Of a stretch of DNA of 64,000 bases, positions 27,701 through 36,777 are shown in pieces. Below the pieces are notes generated by a model. That model made no database searches, was not told where the DNA came from, and saw only the letters and a list, made by a program, of their open reading frames with translations. The stretch comes from Streptomyces sp. Sge12 (GTDB taxonomy: Bacteria > Actinomycetota > Actinomycetes > Streptomycetales > Streptomycetaceae), in NCBI RefSeq assembly GCF_002080455.1, contig NZ_CP020555.1:1798001-1862000 (forward strand), written 5' to 3'. A program made the translations under genes and the position numbers. Position 1 is the stretch's first letter. Every line of letters starts with the position of its first letter.

Positions 27701-28362
27701 GCGACTGGCGTACGGACGCCGACCTCGCGGAGGTCTACACGGTGTGGGGCGGCTACGCGTACGGCCGCGGCCTCGAAGGGCGCCCCGCCCGGGACGAGAT
27801 GGAGACGGCCTACAAGCGCATCACGGTCGCGGCGAAGAACACGGACACGCGCGAGCACGACATCGCGGACTCGGACGACTACTTCCAGTACCACGGCGGC
27901 ATGGTGGCCACGGTCCGCGCCCTGCGCGGCACCGCTCCGGAGGCCTACATCGGCGACTCCACCCGCCCGGAAACGGTCAAGACCCGCACCCTGGTCGAGG
28001 AGACCAGCCGCGTCTTCCGCGCCCGCGTCGTGAACCCCAAGTGGATCGAGGCGATGCGCCGCCACGGCTACAAGGGCGCCTTCGAGCTCGCGGCGACGGT
28101 GGACTACCTCTTCGGCTACGACGCCACGACGGGCGTGGTCGCGGACTGGATGTACGACAAGCTCACCGAGACGTACGTCCTGGACCCGACGAACCGCGCC
28201 TTCCTGGAGGAGGCCAACCCGTGGGCCCTGCACGGCATCGCGGAGCGCCTGCTGGAGGCCGAGTCCCGCGGCATGTGGGAGAAGCCGGACCCGCAGATCC
28301 TCGAATCCCTCCGCCAGGTCTACCTGGACACGGAAGGCAACCTGGAGGGCGAGTCGGAGTAG
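24745..28362 (+). CDS. cobN: aerobic cobaltochelatase large subunit
   Basis: A 1205-residue CobN/magnesium-chelatase H-type protein that inserts cobalt into hydrogenobyrinate a,c-diamide, using ATP with CobS/CobT-type or ChlI/ChlD-type partners not found here. Recognisable blocks are VLYYRAHQMSGNTSFVHAL, ALVLSAYPTKHSRIGNAVGL, MIHLGKHGNLEWLPGKN, VNVLPTGRNFYSVDPKAVPS and RRHGYKGAFELAATVDYLFGYD. ATG 24745 follows GAGGAAGG and directly abuts the riboswitch. Length matches the family. Confidence 0.96.
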   Translation: MILLLSTSDTDLLSARAANTADGPVPYRFANPSRLPLDDLPGLLDGADLVVVRLLGGLRAWQDGLDLLLAPGQTRPVVVLTGEQAPDAQLMEASTVPIGIAAEAHGYLAHGGPANLEQLARFLSDTVLLTGHGFEPPAASPTWGPLERTPGTTAGPRIAVLYYRAHQMSGNTSFVHALCDAIEAHDAQALPLYVSSLRTPEPELIAALESADAVVTTVLAAGGTKPATASAGGDDESWDAGALAGLGVPILQALCLTGSRAAWEENDEGLSPLDAATQVAVPEFDGRLITVPFSFKEIDEDGLPAYVADPERAARVAGIAVRHARLRHIDRRDKKVALVLSAYPTKHSRIGNAVGLDTPASAVELLRTLIAGGYDFGPTEDIPGLVSGDGDELIRALIEAGGHDQDWLTEEQLARNPVRIPAADYKRWFAELPAELRDSVTEHWGEAPGNMFVDRSANPEGDIVLAALRRGNLLILIQPPRGFGENPIAIYHDPDLPPSHHYLAAYRWIQARAEDGGFGADAMIHLGKHGNLEWLPGKNAGLSAACAPDAALGDLPLIYPFLVNDPGEGTQAKRRVHATLVDHLVPPMARAESYGDIARLEQHLDEYAQISAMDPAKLPAIRAQIWTLIQAAKLDHDLGLEERPDDDGFDDFLLHVDGWLCEVKDAQIRDGLHVLGGAPTGEARVNLVLAILRARQIWGGTTALPGLREALGLDESKATRTSADEVEAQARALVQAMEDANWSLDAVSSVASGHSADVAAVLSFAAREVVPRLAGTTDEIAHVVAALDGRFIPAGPSGSPLRGLVNVLPTGRNFYSVDPKAVPSRLAWETGQALAESLLTRYRTDNGEWPASVGLSLWGTSAMRTSGDDVAEALSLLGIRPVWDEASRRVTGLEPIPLAELGRPRIDVTLRISGFFRDAFPHVIGLLDDAVRLAASLDEPASDNYIRAHAQADLAEHGDERRATTRIFGSRPGTYGAGILQLIDSRDWRTDADLAEVYTVWGGYAYGRGLEGRPARDEMETAYKRITVAAKNTDTREHDIADSDDYFQYHGGMVATVRALRGTAPEAYIGDSTRPETVKTRTLVEETSRVFRARVVNPKWIEAMRRHGYKGAFELAATVDYLFGYDATTGVVADWMYDKLTETYVLDPTNRAFLEEANPWALHGIAERLLEAESRGMWEKPDPQILESLRQVYLDTEGNLEGESE

Positions 28363-28378
28363 CCCTCCGCACCACACA

Positions 28379-28424
28379 GGCCGTCCCCCTCACCCTGCCG
28401 AAGGGTGAGGGGGACGGCCTTTTT
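28379..28424 (+). terminator. Strong intrinsic terminator after cobN
   Basis: A perfect 18-bp stem (ggccgtccccctcaccct) with a gccga loop is followed by TTTTT, 16 bp after the cobN stop. It may also serve the convergent small gene. Confidence 0.93.
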
Positions 28425-28469
28425 CATTCAGGCCCACGAACCCCGAACACGCGGACCCGGCACTACGTG

Positions 28470-28691
28470 CTACGCCTTGACGGTCTGGTTCAGCGCGACG
28501 AGCGCCTGGGCCCAGCGGACGTACTTCAGCTGCCCGAAGTCGGCGACGGTCTTGACCCCGAACGCCTCGTGCAGCAGCTTGCCGTCCTCGTCACTGACAC
28601 CCTTGAGCGCGGCAACAGGAGCCGCAAGCACCTCGGCGAGCGGCTTGTCGGCCCACGCCTTGTCGAGCACCTTGTCCAGATCGATCGCCAT
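28470..28691 (-). CDS. small conserved acidic/helical protein, function unknown
   Basis: A 73-residue protein beginning MAIDLDKVLDKAWADKPLAE. The motif VAALKGVSDEDGKLLHEAFG followed by VKTVADFGQLKYV resembles a helix-hairpin-helix-like fold that ends in a short amphipathic helix. GAGGGA lies 6 nt before ATG 28691, which together with normal codon bias supports a real gene. There is no signal peptide or membrane segment. Function is not recognised; it lies between cobN and geoA without obvious operon links. Confidence 0.75.
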   Translation of the reverse strand: MAIDLDKVLDKAWADKPLAEVLAAPVAALKGVSDEDGKLLHEAFGVKTVADFGQLKYVRWAQALVALNQTVKA

Positions 28692-28922
28692 GAACGTCCC
28701 TCTCGGAATCCCGAAACGAATATCGGGGCAAACCTAACCCAATCCGACAATCACCCCACGCTCCGACACCCCGGGTCCGTTGCCGATCCGCCGTGCGGGG
28801 GCTACCCCAAGACACACCCCCCTAGCCCGCGGCAGGGCCCCATGTCGGGGAACGGGTGGTTCGTCACCTGATGAAGTGAACTCACCCTTGTCCCACGCGC
28901 ACCAGGGGTAGGGCACTGCTGA

Positions 28923-31202
<2,280 letters not shown>

Positions 31203-31216
31203 TCCCGATGCCCTGC

Positions 31217-31237
31217 GGCGGGGGCCCCGCCCCCGCC
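31217..31237. terminator. Short hairpin between geoA and GNAT/SCP2 gene
   Basis: A perfect 9-bp GC stem (ggcgggggc / gcccccgcc, loop ccc) between two convergent stop codons; no T-tract. Confidence 0.55.
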
Positions 31238-31250
31238 CCCGCCGTACGGG

Positions 31251-32495
31251 TCAGAACTCGTCGCTCGTGTGCGGCATTACCGGCGTACGCAGGGCCGCGT
31301 CCAGCGCCGCCGCCGCACCGGGCGTGTGCTCCCGTACCAGACCGGCCGCGACGAGCTCCTCGACCCGGGTCCCGCCGAGGTAGCACGCGGCCAGTTCGCG
31401 GACGTCCAGGGCCAGGTCGGCGGCGGCTCCGGAGTCCGGGTGGTCGTGCTCGTACGTCGCCCCGTGCGGCCCCGCCTTGAGCCGGAACCGCCCGGCGTTG
31501 GCGGGCAGCCGTACGTCCTGCACCTCCAGCACCACCTCCACCGGCGCGGCCCAGGACCGCGCCGTCAGGGCGGCGCGTACGTCGACCAGGCGCACCCAGA
31601 GCGCCGGGAACTGGGCGGTGACCCGCACCTGGTCCCGGTCCGCGGCGAAGTGCAGCAGCGGGTCGTCGACCGGGCGGCCCCACGCCGAGACCTTGCCGGT
31701 GAGGTCGAGGGAGGCCACGCACTCCCACAGCGCGGCGGCCACCGCCGGGCTGTCGGCCTCCAGTTCGTCGACCCGGACCCGGCCCGGCACGCGGACGGCC
31801 GCGGCGTCGTCCTCCGCCTTGGTGCGGTAGAGCACGTATCCGGCGATCGGCTCGCCGGGGTCCCCGAGGACGATGATCCGCGGCGGGCTCAGCTCCTCGT
31901 CCTCCTCGTCCTGTTCGGCCAGCCACTCCTCGCGCCAGCGCTGCGCGCTGCGGGTGGGCCGGCCGGCCCGCCCGGCGCGGGCGGCCTCGTGGAAGGGGCC
32001 GATCACGGCGAGGGCCTCCTCGGGGTCGAGGAGCCGCAGCGGCCGCCGGTCCGGTGCGATGCGCAGGGCCAGCGGGCGGCTGGAGTCGATCTCGATGGTG
32101 GCGCCGGTGGTGGCGCTGCCGTAGCCGAAGCGACCGTAGATGGCGGCTTCGGAGGCCCAGAGGGCGGCGATCGGACCGGCCGCGGCGGCCGTCCGGCGCA
32201 GCATCCGCTCCATCAGCCCGGTGAGTACGCCGCGCCGGCGGTGGGTGGGGGCGACGCAGACGAAGGTGAGCCCGGGGCAGGGCAGGTCCGCCCCCGGCAC
32301 CGAGAGCCGGAAGTCGTGCGCGGCCATGAAACCGACCAGGGCGGCGCCGTCGTAGGCGCCGATCCGGTCGCAACTCGCGAGCAGCGCGTGGTGTTTCTCC
32401 CGGACCTCCTTCTCGGGCCGGTCGTGGAAGACCAGGTAGGCGAGCTCCAGAGCACGGTCGATGTCGGACTCGGGTACCTCGCGGATGTCCACCAT
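31251..32495 (-). CDS. Eis-like GNAT N-acetyltransferase with SCP2-type C-terminal domain
   Basis: A 414-residue protein. The N-terminal GNAT domain contains the acetyl-CoA loop VCVAPTHRRRGVLTGLMERM (V-x-x-x-x-R-R-x-G). A second degenerate GNAT section (about 170-290) and a C-terminal sterol-carrier-like fold (about 295-414, with LDVRELAACYLGG) give the Eis architecture. Eis proteins acetylate amines, including aminoglycosides; the substrate here is unknown. ATG 32495 follows the neighbouring divergent control region. It is convergent with geoA. Confidence 0.87.
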   Translation of the reverse strand: MVDIREVPESDIDRALELAYLVFHDRPEKEVREKHHALLASCDRIGAYDGAALVGFMAAHDFRLSVPGADLPCPGLTFVCVAPTHRRRGVLTGLMERMLRRTAAAAGPIAALWASEAAIYGRFGYGSATTGATIEIDSSRPLALRIAPDRRPLRLLDPEEALAVIGPFHEAARAGRAGRPTRSAQRWREEWLAEQDEEDEELSPPRIIVLGDPGEPIAGYVLYRTKAEDDAAAVRVPGRVRVDELEADSPAVAAALWECVASLDLTGKVSAWGRPVDDPLLHFAADRDQVRVTAQFPALWVRLVDVRAALTARSWAAPVEVVLEVQDVRLPANAGRFRLKAGPHGATYEHDHPDSGAAADLALDVRELAACYLGGTRVEELVAAGLVREHTPGAAAALDAALRTPVMPHTSDEF

Positions 32496-32683
32496 GATCG
32501 CGAGACTAATCGGTCATGGAGGACTGGTCACCCCATAAAGGTCGAGGTTGCGGCTTTCGGCTGCTCCGGTGGCCGGCCGCCGAGGCGGGGTACCTCGGCG
32601 GCTCCGAAAACCCGTCGCCACCATGATCACCTGTGGGTACGGTGTGCCCTCGGATGCCACAGGGACGGGGAGAGGATCAGGGC

Positions 32684-33226
32684 TTGATCGAGGGAGAGCG
32701 CGTCGCGCTGCGCGCACTGCGCGCGCAGGACGCGGAGCACCACCTGCGCTGGCGCAACGACCCCGAGGTGGTCCGTTGGGCGACCGCCGGGGACCCGTGC
32801 TTCGGCCCGGTCACCCGGGAGGCGCTGACGATGTTCTTCGAGCGGATGCTGATGCTCCCGCCCCGGGAGTCGGCGGTGTTCACGGTGGAGACCGTGGCGG
32901 ACCGCCGGGTGATCGGCATGGTCGACTACCGCGACCTGGATCCCTGGGCCGGAACGGCCACGCTCGGGATCACCATCGGCGAGCGGGAGTTCTGGGGCCG
33001 GGGGCACGGCTCCGAAGCGTTGCGGCTGCTGGTCGACCACCTCTTCGGCAGCTTCCCCCTCACCCGGCTCCAGCTCGACACCTGGAGCGGGAACGAGCGG
33101 GCGGTCCGGGCGTTCACCCGGCTCGGCTTCCGGGAGGAGGGCCGGCGGCGGGCGGCCGTGCTGCTGGCGGGCGAGCGGTACGACGAGGTGCTGTTCGGGA
33201 TGCTCCGGGAGGAGTGGCGGCCCTGA
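32684..33226 (+). CDS. GNAT-family N-acetyltransferase (RimJ/RimL-like)
   Basis: A 180-residue acetyltransferase with LGITIGEREFWGRGHGSEALRLLVDHL as acetyl-CoA-binding region and NERAVRAFTRLGFREEG as the C-terminal motif. TTG 32684 is chosen because GGGGAGAGGA lies 7 nt upstream and the family N-terminus (IEGERVALRAL) follows at once. An ATG at 32654 in the same frame has no ribosome site. It diverges from the Eis-like gene; the substrate is unknown. Confidence 0.8.
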   Translation: MIEGERVALRALRAQDAEHHLRWRNDPEVVRWATAGDPCFGPVTREALTMFFERMLMLPPRESAVFTVETVADRRVIGMVDYRDLDPWAGTATLGITIGEREFWGRGHGSEALRLLVDHLFGSFPLTRLQLDTWSGNERAVRAFTRLGFREEGRRRAAVLLAGERYDEVLFGMLREEWRP

Positions 33227-33239
33227 CCCGGCCGCGGTG

Positions 33240-33274
33240 CGTCCGCCGGGCGCCCGCCGGGCGCCCGGCGGACG
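33240..33274. terminator. Hairpin terminator after GNAT gene
   Basis: A perfect 15-bp stem (cgtccgccgggcgcc) with a cgccg loop begins 14 bp after the stop; no T-tract. Confidence 0.75.
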
Positions 33275-33400
33275 AGCGGCCGACGCGGCCGTCGCGTCGG
33301 CCGTACCATCCAGGTCGGCGCCCGGCACCGCCCGACGTCGCCGCCACACCCCGGGCACGCGTGTCGCCCGGCCCCGCACCCGAGAGACGGAGTAGCCGCC

Positions 33401-33868
33401 ATGGCCCGACTGCACTCCTACGCCACCCGCGTCACCTGGACCGGAAACCTCGGCACCGGCACCAGCCACTACCGCGCCTACTCCCGGGCGCACGAGGTGG
33501 CCGCCGGAGAGCTGCCGGCGATCCTCGGCAGCTCGGACCCGGCGTTCCGCGGCGATGCCTCCCGCTGGAACCCCGAGCAACTGCTGCTCGCCGCGCTGTC
33601 CCAGTGCCACATGCTCTCCTACCTGCACTTCTGCACGGTCAACGGCGTGGTGGTCACCTCGTACGTCGACGAGGCGACCGGGACGATGGCCACGGCCGGG
33701 GACAGCGGGCACTTCACGGAGGTCGTGGTGCACCCCCGGATCACCGTCGGCGAGGAGTCGATGGTGGCCGCGGCGATCGACCTGCACAAGGAGGCCCACC
33801 GGGCCTGCTTCATCGCCAACTCGGTCAACTTCCCCGTCCGGCACGAGCCGACCGTGACGGTGGGCTGA
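33401..33868 (+). CDS. OsmC-family protein
   Basis: A 155-residue OsmC/YhfA-like protein. WNPEQLLLAALSQCHMLSYL contains the first redox cysteine, and HRACFIANSVNFPV the second, the positions used by OsmC-type peroxidases. These enzymes reduce organic hydroperoxides; not all homologues are active. ATG 33401 follows GAGAGACGGAG. It is monocistronic and convergent with the beta-propeller gene. Confidence 0.88.
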   Translation: MARLHSYATRVTWTGNLGTGTSHYRAYSRAHEVAAGELPAILGSSDPAFRGDASRWNPEQLLLAALSQCHMLSYLHFCTVNGVVVTSYVDEATGTMATAGDSGHFTEVVVHPRITVGEESMVAAAIDLHKEAHRACFIANSVNFPVRHEPTVTVG

Positions 33869-33926
33869 GCCACCGGGCCGGCCCGGTCGCGCCGTGGTCC
33901 CGCAACGGGACCAGGACGCCCGCTCC

Positions 33927-35267
33927 CTAGCGGGTGCCGGGACCGGTCCAGCCGGCCGGGACGTGGCCGAGCCGGATGCGCTGGGGATGGTCGCCGACGG
34001 GGACGGAGACCCGCTTGGCGCCGGTGGCGAAGTCGATGGCCGTGACCTGGTCGGCGCCGCTCTCGGAGATCACGCAGCTGCTGCCGTCGCCGTCGATCGT
34101 GGCCCAGTACGGCTTGGCGGCGGGCACGAGCGGGCCTTCGGCGAGGGTGGCCCGGTCCACGACGGTCGCGTAGTCGTCCATGGTGCCCGCGATGCAGAGC
34201 TTCGACCCGTCGGGGCTCATGGACATGCCGTGGTGGCGGGAGTCGTTGACCCAGGTGGTCCGGTCGGGGCTGGTGGCGGGGTTCGCCGGGAGGTTCTTCA
34301 GGCGGGTGATCCGGTCGGAGGGCACGTCGTACTCCAGGAAGCCGCCGAAGAAGGACACCTGGAAGTAGAGCTTCGACTCGTCGGGGCTGAAGGACACCGG
34401 GCGGACGGCGTCGGACAGGTCGCGGCGGCCGAAGGCGTCCAGCCGCTCGCGCATGTCGATCACCCGGACCGTGCGGAAGGTCTGCGCGTCGACCACGGTG
34501 ATCTTGCGGTCGCCCTTCGTCCAGTCCAGCCAGGGCGCGTCCAGGGCCGTGTTGACCTCGCCGATGGAGCTGTTCCACAGAAAGCGGCCGTCGCGGGTGA
34601 AGGTGTTCTCGTGCGGCTTGTCGCCGGTGCCGAAGGAGCCGACCTGGCGGCCGGTGGTGATGTCCAGGACGTGCACGGTGTTGGAGGTGGAGGCCGACAC
34701 GGCGACGCGGGTCCCGTCCGGGGAGACGGCCATGTGGTCGGACCGGAAACCGGACACCGGAAAGCGCCAGTTGATCCGGCCGGAGGTCACGTCGATGGAC
34801 ACGACGTCGGCGAAGCTGGGGCGGGAGACGACGACGACGGAGCCGTCGGGGGTGGTGTACATGTCGTCGACGAACTGGTCGTGCCCCTCGCCGGCGCTCT
34901 CCCGGATGCCGAGGAAGAAGGCGAGCTTCACGGGGTTGAGGTAGATCTCGCGCAGCCGTTCCGCCTTGTCGGGGACCACGTCGATCCGGCCGACCTTGGC
35001 GAGGTCGCCGGTGGAGGCGAGCACGTCGGCGGTCCCCTCCCAGTTGTTCCCCACGAAGAGCACCTCGCGCAGCCCGCCGCCGGGGCCGCTTCCGGGACCG
35101 GAGCCCGGAGCAGGGCCCGCTCCGACCGCCGCCGGGAGCGGCGTCAAGGCGGTGAGGAGGGCGGCCGCGGCCAGCAGGCCCAGGGTCCGCAGAGTGCGCG
35201 GGGTGCGCGCGGGTCGCAGGGTGCGCGGGGTACGCGCGGTTCGCCGGGTGCGCACGGTTCGTAACAT
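33927..35267 (-). CDS. secreted YncE/PQQ-type beta-propeller repeat protein
   Basis: A 446-residue exported protein. The N-terminus is a 28-residue basic section made of repeated R-T units (ARTPRTLR type), then a hydrophobic stretch LGLLAAAALLTALT and an Ala-rich cleavage region, so a very long n-region signal peptide or a signal anchor. The mature part has repeated propeller blades (VGNNWEGTADVL, SFADVVSIDVTSGRINWRF, TSNTVHVLDITTGRQVGSF, GADQVTAIDFATGAKRV). No catalytic residues can be named. ATG 35267 is preceded by GCGGAG. A perfect palindromic operator lies 45 bp upstream, predicting repressor control. Confidence 0.82.
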   Translation of the reverse strand: MLRTVRTRRTARTPRTLRPARTPRTLRTLGLLAAAALLTALTPLPAAVGAGPAPGSGPGSGPGGGLREVLFVGNNWEGTADVLASTGDLAKVGRIDVVPDKAERLREIYLNPVKLAFFLGIRESAGEGHDQFVDDMYTTPDGSVVVVSRPSFADVVSIDVTSGRINWRFPVSGFRSDHMAVSPDGTRVAVSASTSNTVHVLDITTGRQVGSFGTGDKPHENTFTRDGRFLWNSSIGEVNTALDAPWLDWTKGDRKITVVDAQTFRTVRVIDMRERLDAFGRRDLSDAVRPVSFSPDESKLYFQVSFFGGFLEYDVPSDRITRLKNLPANPATSPDRTTWVNDSRHHGMSMSPDGSKLCIAGTMDDYATVVDRATLAEGPLVPAAKPYWATIDGDGSSCVISESGADQVTAIDFATGAKRVSVPVGDHPQRIRLGHVPAGWTGPGTR

Positions 35268-35311
35268 CCGCTCAACTCCGCTACGGGGGAAGGGATGGAG
35301 AGGGTGCCTAC

Positions 35312-35329
35312 TCTTACCGGCCGGTAAGA
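35312..35329. promoter_or_regulatory. 18-bp perfect palindrome, candidate TetR-type operator
   Basis: TCTTACCGGCCGGTAAGA is a perfect inverted repeat 45 bp before the beta-propeller start codon. The half-site TTACCGG resembles operators of several TetR-family repressors. No regulator gene is adjacent, so the protein would act in trans. Confidence 0.6.
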
Positions 35330-35343
35330 TAGGGGGGACGCCA

Positions 35344-35375
35344 AAAGGGCGCAACCCCCACGGGTTGCGCCCTTT
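35344..35375 (-). terminator. Terminator after xdhC
   Basis: A perfect 14-bp stem (aaagggcgcaaccc) with a 4-nt loop; on the minus strand it ends in TTTT, fitting an intrinsic terminator for xdhC 36 bp after its stop. Confidence 0.88.
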
Positions 35376-35410
35376 CCTCACCTTCGGTGACCGGGCGGCC
35401 GGTCAGGCAG

Positions 35411-36562
35411 TCAAGCCACGGATCCGATCCGGTCGATCACCGTCTTCGTGATGTCCGGGTGGATCGGGATGTGCGCGCCGGTCAGGGCCGCGCCGCTGCC
35501 GCCGCGGCGGTTCGCGACGATCTCGGCGGCGATGGACAGCGCGGTCTCCTCCGGGGAGCGGGCGCCGAGGTCCAGGCCGATCGGGGAGCGCAGCCGGGCC
35601 AGTTCGAGCTCGGTCACGCCGACCTCGCGCAGCCGCTTGTTGCGGTCCTCGTGGGTGCGGCGCGAGCCCATGGCGCCGACGTAGGCGACGGGCAGCTTGA
35701 GCGCCAGTTCGAGGAGCGGGACGTCGAACTTGGCGTCGTGGGTGAGCACGCACAGGACGGTCCGGCCGTCCACGTCGGTGGTCTCCAGGTAGCGGTGGGG
35801 CCAGTCGACGACGATCTCGTCCGCCTCGGGGAAGCGGGTCTTCGTCGCGAAGACGGGCCGGGCGTCGCACACCGTCACGCGGTAGCCGAGGAACTTGCCG
35901 ATCCGCACGAGGGCGGAGGCGAAGTCGATGGCACCGAAGACGATCATCCGCGGGGGCGGGACGCTGGACTCGACCAGTACCTGGAGCGGCTCACCGCAGA
36001 GCCGGCCGTCGGCGCCGATCTCCAGTACGCCGGTCCGGCCGGCGTCGAGCATGGCGCGGGCCTCCTCGGCCACGGTGCGGTCCAGCTCGGGGTGTCCGCC
36101 GAATCCGCCCTGGTGGGCGCCTTCGGTACGGACGAACACGGCGCGGCCCATGAGCTCGGCCGGGCCCTGCGCTATCCGGGCCACCGCCGCGGCCTCGCCG
36201 CGGGCCGCGGCGGCCAGGCCGGCCGCGAACACCTCCCGGGCGGGTGAGCCCACGCGGACCGGGGTGACCAGGATGTCGATGATTCCGCCGCAGGTCAGGC
36301 CCACGGCGAAGGCATCGTCGTCGCTGTACCCGAAGCGCTCCTGGACGGTTTCGCCGTCCTCCAGCGCCTGGAGGCACAGCTCGTAGACCGCGCCCTCCAC
36401 GCATCCGCCGGAGACCGAGCCGATGGCCGTGCCCTCGCTGTCGACGGCGAGGGCGGCACCGGGCTGCCGGGGCGCGCTCCCGCCGACCGCCACGACGGTG
36501 GCGACGGCGAAGTCACGTCCCTGCTCGACCCACCGGTTCAGCTCTTCGGCGATGTCCAGCAT
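35411..36562 (-). CDS. xdhC: XdhC/CoxI-family molybdenum-cofactor insertion protein
   Basis: A 383-residue cytoplasmic chaperone that delivers sulfurated molybdenum cofactor to xanthine-dehydrogenase-type enzymes. The N-terminal domain has VATVVAVGGSAPRQPGAAL and SVSGGCVEGAVYE. The C-terminal Rossmann domain has MIVFGAIDFASALVRIGKFLG, VLTHDAKFDVPLL and AYVGAMGSRRTHEDR. ATG 36562 follows GAGGAGG. It lies downstream of the purine permease and the xanthine dehydrogenase operon, consistent with a shared role. Confidence 0.93.
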   Translation of the reverse strand: MLDIAEELNRWVEQGRDFAVATVVAVGGSAPRQPGAALAVDSEGTAIGSVSGGCVEGAVYELCLQALEDGETVQERFGYSDDDAFAVGLTCGGIIDILVTPVRVGSPAREVFAAGLAAAARGEAAAVARIAQGPAELMGRAVFVRTEGAHQGGFGGHPELDRTVAEEARAMLDAGRTGVLEIGADGRLCGEPLQVLVESSVPPPRMIVFGAIDFASALVRIGKFLGYRVTVCDARPVFATKTRFPEADEIVVDWPHRYLETTDVDGRTVLCVLTHDAKFDVPLLELALKLPVAYVGAMGSRRTHEDRNKRLREVGVTELELARLRSPIGLDLGARSPEETALSIAAEIVANRRGGSGAALTGAHIPIHPDITKTVIDRIGSVA

Positions 36563-36599
36563 GGGGGCCTCCTCGGTGAGGTTCGGTTCCAGTATCGGA

Positions 36600-36777
36600 T
36601 ACGGGGAGCGTTCGGTTCACGACGACCGGGTCGACCGGATCGGGTCGACCCGGTCGATCGGGCGGAGCAGGTCGACCACGGGAGCAGTCGACCGGGCGGA
36701 GCAGGTCGAGCAGATCGACCAGGTCGAGCAGGTCGATCAGGCCGGTCTCATCGGTGGACCGACCTGATCGGTGCGGG
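36600..36777. repeat. Degenerate GTCGA-rich short repeats upstream of xdhC
   Basis: About eight GTCGA cores, often as gcaggtcgagca or gggtcgaccgg, occur in 180 bp between the permease stop and the xdhC start. Several are self-complementary (GGTCGACC). No coding frame or recognised regulator site was identified. Confidence 0.55.

Noticed and set aside
24442..28377. A 1311-codon open frame antisense to cobN
   Set aside because: Composition is typical of a shadow frame, while the plus strand has full CobN motifs.
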